From Roseiarcus sp963807735 (GTDB taxonomy: Bacteria > Pseudomonadota > Alphaproteobacteria > Rhizobiales > Beijerinckiaceae): DNA of 64,000 bases. Both the position numbers and the translations under genes were made by a program. Under the pieces are notes generated by a model that did not search any database, was not told the DNA's origin, and saw only the letters and a program-made list of their open reading frames with translations. This document shows positions 1 through 8,254 of the stretch, one piece after another; position 1 is the stretch's first letter, and each line of letters begins with the position of its first letter. The stretch spans positions 124,001 through 188,000 of the forward strand of contig CAWEDI010000035.1 of the NCBI GenBank assembly GCA_963807735.1. Reading direction: 5' to 3'.

Positions 1-61
1 ACATGGCTTGGCGGTGTTCGGCGGTACGGTTGAAGCGGCGCTTGGCGCGACCGTGATACAT
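1..61 (-). CDS. rplQ: 50S ribosomal protein L17, N-terminal fragment (cut by window edge)
   Basis: Only the first 20 codons are inside the window. Read from the ATG at 61 they give MYHGRAKRRFNR followed by HRQAM, the usual L17 start. L17 is a large-subunit protein at the polypeptide exit tunnel. It is the last gene of the alpha operon and lies 114 bases downstream of rpoA, as in most bacteria, so it is expected to be cotranscribed with rpsM, rpsK and rpoA. The 3' end lies beyond position 1. The identification rests on both the motif and gene order. Confidence 0.9.
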   Translation of the reverse strand, partial: MYHGRAKRRFNRTAEHRQAM

Positions 62-122
62 GGCGGATCTCCGTTTAGGTTATCGCGACCGCCGTGCCAC
101 GGTACGGCCGCCTTATTTGTAA

Positions 123-167
123 CCGCGATCCCCGGATCGCGGGAGCCGCGGTCTGGAGACCGCGGCT
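123..167 (-). repeat. Two tandem hairpins between rpoA and rplQ
   Basis: Two perfect inverted repeats stand side by side in the rpoA-rplQ spacer. The first pairs 123-130 with 135-142 (CCGCGATC / GATCGCGG). The second pairs 144-153 with 158-167 (AGCCGCGGTC / GACCGCGGCT). Neither is followed by a T-run on either strand, so a simple intrinsic terminator is unlikely. They could be an RNA processing or stability element, or a dispersed palindromic repeat. Seen directly; the function is inference. Confidence 0.6.
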
Positions 168-175
168 ACAGGGCG

Positions 176-1192
176 CTAGTAATGCTCCTCGAAGCGCTTG
201 GCGAGCTCCTCGATGTTCTCCGGCGGCCAGCCCGTGACCTCCATGCCGAGATGCAGCCCCATCTGCGCCAGCACCTCCTTGATCTCGTTGAGCGACTTGC
301 GGCCGAAGTTCGGCGTGCGCAGCATCTCGCTCTCGGTCTTCTGGATCAGGTCGCCGATGTAGACGATATTGTCGTTCTTCAAGCAGTTGGCGGAGCGCAC
401 CGACAGCTCCAGTTCGTCGACCTTCTTCAGCAGCGCCGGGTTGAACGCGAGCTCGGGGATCGCGTGATGCGCCTCCTCGCGGCGCGGCTCCTCGAAGTTG
501 ACGAACACGCCGAGCTGATCTTGCAGGATGCGCGCGGCATAGGCGAGCGCATCCTCCGGCGATAGGGCGCCGTTGGTTTCGATCGTCAGCGTCAGCTTGT
601 CCTTGTCGAGATCCTGGCCCTCGCGGGTGTTCTCGACGCGGTAGGAGACCTTGCGCACCGGGGAGAACAGGCTGTCGATCGGCATCAGACCGATTGGCGA
701 ATCCTCGGCGCGGTTGCGGTCGGCCGGCACATAGCCCTTACCGGTCTGGACGGTGAACTCGATGCGCAGGTCAGCGCCGTCGTCGAGCGTGCAGATCGCC
801 AGATGCGGATTTAACACCTGGATGTCGCCGGTCGTCTGGATGTCGCCGGCGGTGACGACGCCGGGACCACGACGCTTGAGCACGAGGCGCTTGACGCCGT
901 CGCCCTGCATCTTGATTGCGATGTCCTTCACGTTGAGGATGATGTCGACCACATCCTCGCGCACGCCGGGGATCGAGGAAAACTCGTGCAGAACCCCGTC
1001 GATATGGATCGACGTGATCGCCGCGCCTTGCAGCGACGACAACAGGATGCGGCGCAGCGAGTTGCCGAGCGTCTGGCCGAAGCCGCGCTCCAGCGGCTCG
1101 GCGATCAAGGTCGCCGAACGCCGGGGATCGTCGCCGTAGGAAACTTCGAGTTTCTTCGGCTTGATAAGTTCTTGCCAGTTCTTCTGAATCAC
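176..1192 (-). CDS. rpoA: DNA-directed RNA polymerase subunit alpha
   Basis: 338 residues, normal for alphaproteobacteria. The N-terminal domain (about 1-235) dimerises and nucleates assembly with beta and beta-prime; its GFGQTLGNSLRRILLSSL segment is the classic signature. The C-terminal domain (about 250-330, with RSANCLKN and TPNFGRKSLNEI) contacts UP-element DNA and activators. The start at 1192 gives MIQKNWQELIKP, the standard beginning. It follows rpsK by 43 bases and precedes rplQ, so it belongs to the alpha operon driven from the promoter before rpsM. No anomalies seen. Confidence 0.99.
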   Translation of the reverse strand: MIQKNWQELIKPKKLEVSYGDDPRRSATLIAEPLERGFGQTLGNSLRRILLSSLQGAAITSIHIDGVLHEFSSIPGVREDVVDIILNVKDIAIKMQGDGVKRLVLKRRGPGVVTAGDIQTTGDIQVLNPHLAICTLDDGADLRIEFTVQTGKGYVPADRNRAEDSPIGLMPIDSLFSPVRKVSYRVENTREGQDLDKDKLTLTIETNGALSPEDALAYAARILQDQLGVFVNFEEPRREEAHHAIPELAFNPALLKKVDELELSVRSANCLKNDNIVYIGDLIQKTESEMLRTPNFGRKSLNEIKEVLAQMGLHLGMEVTGWPPENIEELAKRFEEHY

Positions 1193-1235
1193 GGGATGGG
1201 CCTCACGGAAAGACGAAGCGACAGGGCGCGAAACG

Positions 1236-1625
1236 TCAGACGCGCCGGCGCTTGCGGGGCCGGCAGCCGTTATGCGGAATCGGCGTCACGTCACGGATCG
1301 AGGTGACGTTGAAGCCGGCGGCCTGGATGGCGCGCAACGCCGACTCGCGCCCCGAGCCGGGGCCGGAGACTTCGACTTCGAGCGTGCGAAGCCCATGCTC
1401 GCCCGCCTTGCGCACGGCGTCCTCGGCCGCCATCTGCGCGGCGAACGGGGTCGACTTGCGCGAGCCCTTGAAGCCCATCGTGCCGGCCGACGACCACGAG
1501 ATCGTGTTGCCCTGCGCGTCGGTGATGGTGATCATCGTGTTGTTGAACGTCGAATTCACGTGCGCGACGCCGGAGACGATGTTCTTGCGCTCCTTGCGTT
1601 TGACGCGGGCAGCTTCCTTGGCCAT
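1236..1625 (-). CDS. rpsK: 30S ribosomal protein S11
   Basis: 129 residues starting MAKEAARVKRKERKN and ending in the basic tail RPRKRRRV. The motif NSTFNNTMITITD and the C-terminal IPHNGCRPRKRRR are diagnostic of S11, which sits on the platform of the small subunit near the mRNA exit and the Shine-Dalgarno helix. It lies between rpsM (60-base gap) and rpoA (43-base gap) in the alpha operon. Length and composition are ordinary. Confidence 0.99.
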   Translation of the reverse strand: MAKEAARVKRKERKNIVSGVAHVNSTFNNTMITITDAQGNTISWSSAGTMGFKGSRKSTPFAAQMAAEDAVRKAGEHGLRTLEVEVSGPGSGRESALRAIQAAGFNVTSIRDVTPIPHNGCRPRKRRRV

Positions 1626-1685
1626 GTTCTAATCCTTTGCGGCGCTCGACGGCGCTCGAAACGGGGTTGCGCGAGGGGCGCGGGA

Positions 1686-2054
1686 TTACTTCTTCTTGCC
1701 CGGAATCGCCTTCGCCTTGCCCTTGCGGGTGCGGGCGTTGGTGTGGGTGCGCTGGCCGCGAACCGGAAGCTGCCGGCGGTGCCGCAGGCCGCGATAGGCG
1801 CCAAGATCCATCAGGCGCTTGATGTTGATCGAAACCTCGCGGCGCAGATCGCCTTCGACGATATAGTCGCGGTCGATCGTCTCGCGGATTTGCAGCACTT
1901 CCGCGTCGGAAAGCTGAGAGACGCGGCGCTCGGCGGGAATATGCACTTTCTCGCAGATCTCCTCGGCCTTTTTCGGACCGATGCCGTGGATGTACTGAAG
2001 CGCGATGATGACGCGCTTGTTGGTCGGAATATTGACGCCTGCTATACGAGCCAT
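1686..2054 (-). CDS. rpsM: 30S ribosomal protein S13
   Basis: 122 residues beginning MARIAGVNIPTNKRV, the universal S13 start; the ATG at 2054 was chosen for that reason, although the frame stays open upstream. S13 is in the head of the 30S subunit and forms bridges to the 50S subunit. The motif RGLRHRRQLPVRGQRT and the basic tail KAIPGKKK confirm it. It is the first gene of the operon here, with a promoter about 155 bases upstream. In most relatives secY and adk precede rpsM; here the upstream neighbour is an unrelated AT-rich segment. Confidence 0.99.
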   Translation of the reverse strand: MARIAGVNIPTNKRVIIALQYIHGIGPKKAEEICEKVHIPAERRVSQLSDAEVLQIRETIDRDYIVEGDLRREVSINIKRLMDLGAYRGLRHRRQLPVRGQRTHTNARTRKGKAKAIPGKKK

Positions 2055-2149
2055 TGGCTCATCGCTCCATGTCGGCGGCGCTTGGGGGCGCCGAGTTGCG
2101 AAACCCCGCGTCCGGTGGAGGCCGGCCCTTGCGGAGCGCCCGAAACGCA

Positions 2150-2184
2150 AAAGGTCCCGCGCGGGCGATTAACCGCTCAGGACC
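2150..2184 (-). promoter_or_regulatory. Possible structured leader of the rpsM operon
   Basis: In the transcribed leader between the promoter and rpsM, minus strand, GGTCC (2184-2180) can pair with GGACC (2157-2153), and an inner GCGG/CCGC pair closes around AATCGC. A short T-run (TTTT) follows the stem. Ribosomal operons are often autoregulated through leader RNA (S4 in Escherichia coli), so a control element is possible, but I do not recognise a named family here. Confidence 0.3.
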
Positions 2185-2208
2185 CCGTGTGGCTTTGGGA
2201 TGGCGCGC

Positions 2209-2236
2209 ATATAGAAGCCCGCGCGGCTCCCGTCAA
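2209..2236 (-). promoter_or_regulatory. Housekeeping promoter of the rpsM-rpsK-rpoA-rplQ operon
   Basis: Minus strand: TTGACG at 2236-2231 and CTATAT at 2214-2209 with a 16-base spacer. This fits the alphaproteobacterial housekeeping consensus closely. Transcription would begin near 2202, giving a leader of about 148 bases before rpsM. Nothing coding lies between it and rpsM. Confidence 0.75.
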
Positions 2237-2535
2237 CAGGGGGCGCGGCGGCAAATGGAACGGTTGACAGACTATTCGGAAATGGCGCTCCTTGCAAACG
2301 GAATGGGGGAGCGGAAATTGGCGGCGCCTTGACGATCCGAGCGGATCGTCAGCCTAAACCATAACGATGATTAGCGGCCGAGACGCCATTGGAAGAATAG
2401 ATTTATGCACTGGCACCGTAACTCGCAATTCGACCACGCTCTCGTTTCGCAAGCGGTACAGCATTGCAATCGAGTTAAAATTTTGGTTCGATCACTATCT
2501 AACTATAATCAGCCGACGTCACGGGAAGCGCCGCA
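2237..2535. other. Intergenic region without a recognisable gene
   Basis: No convincing coding sequence is seen. A perfect 8-base-pair hairpin (GACGATCC, loop GAGC, GGATCGTC) occupies 2331-2350 but has no T-run. From about 2390 the base composition becomes markedly more AT-rich and remains so through the next gene, which marks the left edge of a compositionally foreign patch. Confidence 0.5.
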
Positions 2536-3357
2536 ATGTCGCATCATATGGTCAGCACACCCGCTACGAGCGTTTTTTCAGCGGTGCTGTGCTTTTTTGC
2601 TTGCACGCACACTGCTGAGTCAAGTGGGTACCTCACTGAATCTCAGCTGCGGTCCTTACTGAGTAACAGAACTATGCACGCCCAAACAATCCGGGACCAT
2701 GAGCAATGGAGTGCATTCTTCTCGAAAGAAGGACAAGTCGATTTCGTTTATACAAATGGAAACACGGCGAGTGGTACGTGGTCGGCGGATGGCAACAGTG
2801 TGTTTATTAGATTTGCTGGGCCTGCGATATGTAAGCACGTATACATAGATAGTGCAAATTTAGTTCATTGGAAAGATTGCGGCGACGATGCAACAACGTC
2901 GTATATTATAAGTATGTCAAATGGAAATACGACAAATAGCAATGGAAACAGTCAAGCAATTGGACCAAAGCAAGCACTCATGCTTTCGATAGTTAGACAG
3001 TTTCTCGGAGGGATGGTAAACAATGTTCCCAATAATGTTCCGGTAAAACCGTTTTTCAATAACTTGATGTATGATCTTATTGATCCGGAAATTGCGAGTC
3101 ATCTCAACGAGGATGATAAGCGTTTAGCTGTACAGGCGATTATTGCCGGGCTGCAAACGGGTCAGGATCAAGAGTGGAGCAATCCGGATACTCGCCGCAG
3201 CGGCGATATAAAGACACTTCGCAGCTATCGAGACGATAGCGGGCGCCTTTGTCGCGAATATGAAACGCAAGCATGGCTAGAAGACGGAACGCAATATGCA
3301 AAGCGCCGTAATGCCTGCTTTAATGTTGCGGACAATGCTTGGGTTCCAATTGGCTGA
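2536..3357 (+). CDS. Hypothetical secreted protein with surface-antigen-like C-terminus
   Basis: 273 residues. The N-terminus has a hydrophobic stretch (SVFSAVLCFFACTHT), either a signal peptide or a marginal lipobox ending at FFAC; translation could equally begin at the second Met, codon 5. The middle is rich in Asn, Ser and Thr. The last 40 residues carry two cysteines in a pattern CREYET...RRNACFN...WVPIG, similar to the C-terminal domain of 17-kDa surface antigens; I infer this from pattern only. Codon usage is much more AT-rich than all neighbours, suggesting horizontal acquisition. It converges with the next minus-strand gene, leaving 15 bases between stops. Function unknown. Confidence 0.6.
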   Translation: MSHHMVSTPATSVFSAVLCFFACTHTAESSGYLTESQLRSLLSNRTMHAQTIRDHEQWSAFFSKEGQVDFVYTNGNTASGTWSADGNSVFIRFAGPAICKHVYIDSANLVHWKDCGDDATTSYIISMSNGNTTNSNGNSQAIGPKQALMLSIVRQFLGGMVNNVPNNVPVKPFFNNLMYDLIDPEIASHLNEDDKRLAVQAIIAGLQTGQDQEWSNPDTRRSGDIKTLRSYRDDSGRLCREYETQAWLEDGTQYAKRRNACFNVADNAWVPIG

Positions 3358-3372
3358 AATATTATACTATTG

Positions 3373-4155
3373 CTATTGAGGGCTCGATTGTTGCAATGCC
3401 GGAGGAAGAAGAATAATCTCATCGAAGAAAAGGCGACTGCCGTTGAAAGGAGTTATCCGGCATCGACATCGCGCGTCAGGCGTCCCGACGCCAATAGATA
3501 TTATTCTGATAGTTCCGGCAGCGCTGTTAAACACAGAAGGTCTGGAGCTGTTCCACATCTCATCATATTCAGGGTATTCAAGCATTTCAAGCGGATACAC
3601 GGCGCCGGTTACTTGGTGATCGTTCCATCCACGATCGTGCTGGACGAATTTTGCAATCGTATCCAAGCTCGATAGATCAGAGGCACCTAAACTCGGAGTC
3701 GACTGCGCACCTTGGGCTGAGTTGGGAAACTGTGCTATGCCAACATCTTGACGATTGCCTATTGAGTTGCCGACGCCGGGTACGACCCCAAATCCAGGAT
3801 GTAAAGCATGGAATATCGCCTCAGCGACTGCGCCGCCGCCTTCCGCAAACATGTTTCCTAAGGTCGAACCTTGGTATAGGCCCGAGAATGGCTGCCGCGC
3901 GGCAAAGCCACGTGCTGCGACCGCTGCCTCCGATGCGACGATACGTTCGGCGCTTTCGCGCGAGAGTGCGCTTATCCCAGCACGGACAGTACTGCTCGCA
4001 ACCGATCGCACGAGGAACCCTTCTAATGCGTCGGCAATAATTCCTGCAAGCCACAGGAAAGCTTTGGCCTCTCGCGGCGAGAGCCCGACGCCTACTCCGG
4101 CGCCAAGAGCCCAACTCGTCGATCCGGCAAGGAGTTGCCTTCGATTGTAAAGCAT
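3373..4155 (-). CDS. Hypothetical protein with twin-arginine-type signal
   Basis: 260 residues. It begins MLYNRRQLLAGSTSWALG, with an RR pair, a hydrophobic core and SPREAKA as a plausible cleavage region, so export by the Tat route is likely although the motif is not canonical. After the signal there is a hydrophobic helix-rich part (about 30-110) with Gly and Ala, then a polar region with VQHDRGWNDHQVTGAVYPLEM. I recognise no domain. GC content is intermediate, lower than in the core genes. The convergent partner at 2536-3357 is also an exported unknown, so the two may have arrived together. Confidence 0.55.
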   Translation of the reverse strand: MLYNRRQLLAGSTSWALGAGVGVGLSPREAKAFLWLAGIIADALEGFLVRSVASSTVRAGISALSRESAERIVASEAAVAARGFAARQPFSGLYQGSTLGNMFAEGGGAVAEAIFHALHPGFGVVPGVGNSIGNRQDVGIAQFPNSAQGAQSTPSLGASDLSSLDTIAKFVQHDRGWNDHQVTGAVYPLEMLEYPEYDEMWNSSRPSVFNSAAGTIRIISIGVGTPDARCRCRITPFNGSRLFFDEIILLPPALQQSSPQ

Positions 4156-4444
4156 GACTCACACGGCAATATGACATAAGGAAGCAACTACCGTTAAGAG
4201 ATTCCTCCCGTCCACGCAAGTGCCTTTTGTACGTTGTCGAGGTTCGCGCCGTCAAACGGATCAGGGGTTTGCAAACCCCGCCGCTCGCCCTTATAGCCGG
4301 CGCGCGCTGCCGCCTCGTCAGGCGGGCCGAGACCGCAATATGCGCAACCTCGGTAGGCGTTTGTTAACCTTTCCGCCGCTCAGCTTTCGTGCGCTGCGGC
4401 AGGGCGCTCCGACTCATGCGGGGCGGCGAACAGGAAAATCGTGC

Positions 4445-7115
4445 ATGAACAAACCCCTCGACGCCGCCGCCTTCGCGCCCGTAGTCGCGCTCCATGACGA
4501 CGTCGAACTCGACTCGCGCGGCCGGCTCGCGCTCTATCTTGCGGTCGGTCTTGCCGCGGGCAGCGTCATCGCGTTGCAGATCGACATCATGCGGGTGTTC
4601 GCGGTCGGCAACTGGACGCATTTCGGCTCGCTCGTCGTCAGCCTGGCGATGCTCGGCTTCGGTCTGACCAGCGCGGTGATGGCCTCGGCGAAAAACTGGT
4701 TCCTGCGCCATTGGCAGGGCGCGGCCACCGCCGGGCTCGGGCTGATGGGGCCGCTGGCGATCGCCGCCAACCTCTACATTCAGCAGCTCAAGTTCAACCC
4801 GATCTATCTGGTCTCCGACCCGAACCAGAAATGGAAGCTCGCCGAAATCTTCCTCGCTTCGCTGACCCCCTTCCTTGGCGGCGCGGTGTTCCTCGGCTGC
4901 GTGTTCCTGAAGAGCAACAAGACGTTCGGCCGCGTCTATTTCGCCGACCTCGCCGGCTCCGGCCTCAGCGGCCTCGTCTTCCTCGGCGCGATGTATCTGC
5001 TCAATCCGGTCAACCTGATCGCCGCCCCGCTGACGCTGTGGCTGGCGGCGTGCGTGGCGTGGAGCTTCCTGCCCGGCGGGCGCGGCGCTCGCGTCTTCTT
5101 CGCCCTCGCCGGCCTCGCCGCGTTTGGCGGCCATTTCTGGCTGGCCCCGGCGCTCGACCTGCCGCGCCTCGCCGTCAACGACTACAAGGGCGCCTCGTAT
5201 GCGCGCCGGCTGCCCGAGGCGAAGAAGGTTTATGAGAGCGCCTCGCCGTTCGGCTTCCTGGAGGCCTACACGACCTCCTATCTGCATTTCGCGCCGGGGC
5301 TCTCCGACAACGCTGCGTTCAACCTGCCGTCGATGCCCGCCAACGCCTACATGGGCCTCTATATCGACAGCGATGGCCCGATCGGCGTCATGCGCCATCT
5401 CAGCGCCAAGGACGCCGCCTACTTCCGCTTCCTGCCGATGTATTACCCCTACGTGGTCAAGAAGGACCCGAAGGTGTTCATCACCCAGTTCGGCGGCGGC
5501 ATCTCGACCGAGGTGGCGCTCGCGGCGGGGGCGAAGGATGTCACCATCGCCGAGGGCAATCGCGCGATCCTCCAGGCGTTCCGCGGCGACGTGTTCAAAA
5601 CCTTCACCGACGATATTCTGTCGAAGGTGCATGTCGTCGACTACGAGGGCCGGCATTTCCTCGCCCATACCGACCAGAAATTCGACGTCATCGACCTGAG
5701 CCTGGCCGACTCCACCGGTCTCTCCAATCCCGGCGGCTTCGCCGTGGTCGAGAAATTTCCCTATACGCAGGAGGCGATGGAGACCTACATGCGCGCGCTC
5801 GATCCGGGCGGCGTGCTGTCGGTCACGATCTGGAACAAGGAGGAGCCGCCGAAGTCGGTGCTGCGGCTCTATCGCACGATGGCCGCCGCGTCGCGCGACC
5901 TCGACGGCGACGATATGGCGAAATCCTTCTTCGTCGCCTCGTCCTATCTGTCGACGGCGACCGTGCTCTACAAACGCGGCGGCTTCAGCGACGACGAGGT
6001 CAAAGCCTTGCGCGAGCACACGCACGCGATGTCGTTCGACGAAATCTACTCGCCGGGCTATTATCTACGACGGCGCCGACAACGACCGTGTTTTGAAGGA
6101 CTATGTCGCGCAGTTCTCCGCCGCCCCGCAGAACGGGCCGCCGTCCTCGAAAGCCGACGCCGCCGACCCGACCGCGCCCGCGGACGACGGAACCGACGCC
6201 GCCCCGCCGCCGCCTTCGGACAAGCCGGACGAGGGCGTGCTGCCGTCCACGATCATGGGCCGCATGTTGTGGAGCGCGCTTACCAAGGGCGACGCGGCCG
6301 ACATCGCCGAACGCTACGTCTTCGACATCCAGAAGCTCACCAACGACCACCCCTATTTCACCGGCTACGTGAAGACCAAGGACCTGCCGGCGATCTTCAG
6401 CGATCCTGACCGGCTCGAGCCGTTGCAGGACGAATGGGGCTATCTGCTGATCTGGGCGACGCTCGGCATCGCTTGCCTTACCGCGGCGGTGCTGCTGGCG
6501 ATTCCGCTCGTCTTCGGCTGGCGGTCGATCTTCTCCAAGACGCCAGGCAAGGCGCGCACGGTGTTGTATTTCGGCTGCCTCGGCGCCGGCTACATCATGG
6601 TTGAGGTCGGCCTGATCGCCCGCTTCGTGATGGCGCTCGGCAACCCGACCGTGTCGGCGACGATCCTCATCACCGGGATGCTGGTGTTCTCCGGCCTCGG
6701 CGCGCTGATCTCCGAGCGGGTGCTGCCGATCATGAAAACCTTCATGCCGGCGCTGTTCGTGGCCGTAGCGGCGATGCTGCTCGGCTACGCGCTGTTCCTC
6801 GACCGCGCGCTGGACGCGATCGGCGGCTACGCCTACGCCGAACGCTTGATCCTGTGTTTCCTGTTCATCGCCCCGCCCGCCTTCCTGATGGGCTTCCCGA
6901 TGTCGGTGGCGATGACGACGCTCGGCCGGCTCGGCAAGGAGCATATGTTCATCTGGGCGTGGGGCGTGAACGGCTGTTTCTCGGTGATCGGCGCGGCGGC
7001 GGCGCCGGTTCTGGCGACGAGCTTCGGGCTGGCCTCGGTGATCGAGTTCGCGGCGCTCGCCTACTTTGTAGCATGGCCGGCCTTCGGTGGTGTAATGTCG
7101 CGCCGGACGGCGTGA
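4445..7115 (+). pseudogene. Membrane-embedded spermidine synthase-like protein, frameshifted
   Basis: Polytopic protein with a spermine/spermidine synthase-like Rossmann domain between membrane helices. The ATG at 4445 follows AGGAAA and gives MNKPLDAAAF; helices begin near residue 28. The nucleotide-binding fold carries FGGGISTEVALAAGAKDVTIAEGN. At 6061-6066 the frame is broken: ...SPGYY leads into an Arg-rich nonsense run, whereas the sequence one base on continues YDGADNDRVLKDYVAQF and then a Pro-rich linker and about seven more helices to the stop at 7115. One extra base (C6065 or nearby) explains it; corrected length is about 889 residues. Family members are thought to be aminopropyltransferase or methyltransferase-like; the substrate is unknown. 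It may be a sequencing error or a true inactivation. Confidence 0.75.
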
Positions 7116-7139
7116 GCCAAGCGGAGGGGGCAATGCGTT

Positions 7140-8132
7140 TTGAAGCCGTTGGCGCGTGTCTCGCGGCCGCTGACGCTCGTGGGCTGCGCGTCGCCTCCCA
7201 GCCAACCGCAAGTGTCGACCGCCGCGCCGACAACGCAGGCGCCGGCGCAATTCGCCGACGCCGGCGGCGTGGAGGTCGCCTATGTCGAGTTCAAGAACTC
7301 GGCGTTCCCGTATCACGGCGCGATCCCCGCCTCCGAGGAGGGCGAGGGCGGCAAGCCGTTCCTGAATGTCGAGGAAAACGGCCGGTTGGGTCACAAGTCG
7401 GCGGGCGGCGCCGTCCATTGGGAGGACGAGACCTACAACGACCGCCACGTGCTGGTGGCCGCCTCGCCCAACTTCGATCCCAAGGCGCCGGGCGTCATCG
7501 TCGTCTATTTCCACGGCAACCACGCGACGCTGTCGCGCGACGTGGTCGCCCGCCAGCAGGCGCCGCGGCAGGTGGCGGCTTCGCGGCTCAACGCGGTGCT
7601 GGTCGCCCCGCAAATGGCCGTGGACGCGCGCGACTCCAGCGCCGGCAATTTCTGGCGCGAGGGCGGTTTCGCCGCGTTTCTCGACGAGGCCGAAACCAAG
7701 ATCGCGAGGTTCTACCCCAACGCCGCGCGCGCCGATTTCGAGCGCATGCCGGTGGTCATCGTCGCTTATAGCGGCGGCTATCTCCCCGCCGCGTTTTCGC
7801 TCGCCCACGGCGGCGCCAGCGCCCGGATCAAGGGCGTCTTGCTGCTCGACGCGCTTTACGGCGAGCCCGACAAATTCGCCCGCTGGATCGAGCAGGAGCG
7901 CAGCCGCGCGTTCTTCGTCAGCGCCTATTCGGCCTCCTCCAAGGCCGAAAACACCGAGATGCGCGCAAGGTTGGAGCGCGACGGAGTTCCGACCGTGACC
8001 GGCGTGCCCGAGACGCTGGGGCCGGGGACCGTCGCTTTCGTCGATTCCGGCGACGTCAGCCACGAGGATTTCGTCAATTACGCCTGGACCAGCGACCCGA
8101 TAACCGACGTTCTCATGCGAGTCAGCCGCTGA
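7140..8132 (+). CDS. Lipoprotein of the alpha/beta-hydrolase superfamily
   Basis: 330 residues. The TTG at 7140 is preceded by GGAGGGGG; the protein starts MKPLARVSRPLTLVGC, a short signal with lipobox LVGC, so Cys16 would be lipidated. A hydrolase fold is suggested by VVYFHGNHA (oxyanion-hole strand), VVIVAYSGGY (nucleophile elbow with Ser in AYSGG rather than GxSxG), GVLLLDALYG, and a late SGDVSHEDFV supplying a candidate catalytic His. An ATG at 7133 lies closer to the ribosome-binding site but is in another frame, so a lost base near 7133-7140 is possible. It follows the spermidine synthase-like gene by 24 bases and may be cotranscribed. Substrate unknown. Confidence 0.7.
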   Translation: MKPLARVSRPLTLVGCASPPSQPQVSTAAPTTQAPAQFADAGGVEVAYVEFKNSAFPYHGAIPASEEGEGGKPFLNVEENGRLGHKSAGGAVHWEDETYNDRHVLVAASPNFDPKAPGVIVVYFHGNHATLSRDVVARQQAPRQVAASRLNAVLVAPQMAVDARDSSAGNFWREGGFAAFLDEAETKIARFYPNAARADFERMPVVIVAYSGGYLPAAFSLAHGGASARIKGVLLLDALYGEPDKFARWIEQERSRAFFVSAYSASSKAENTEMRARLERDGVPTVTGVPETLGPGTVAFVDSGDVSHEDFVNYAWTSDPITDVLMRVSR

Positions 8133-8254
8133 CCGTCGCGCCAAACGAAAGCGTCGGGTGCGGATATCCAAAAAATATTTGCCGTTTTCACACCGGTTTT
8201 AGCGCTTTTGCATATTGCGCCGCCCTCGATTGAATTTATGAGAGGACAGCGGCG

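Noticed and set aside
2263..2300. Plus-strand promoter beginning TTGACA at about 2264
   Set aside because: No -10 element at a proper distance, and the next plus-strand gene starts 270 bases later in different composition.
4364..6025. 553-codon minus-strand frame
   Set aside because: Antisense to the membrane spermidine-synthase-like gene; long frames opposite alanine/arginine-rich genes are expected.
6000..8171. 723-codon open frame on the minus strand
   Set aside because: It lies antisense to the spermidine-synthase-like and hydrolase genes, has repetitive Arg/Gly/His-rich sequence and no domain; typical of high-GC shadow frames.
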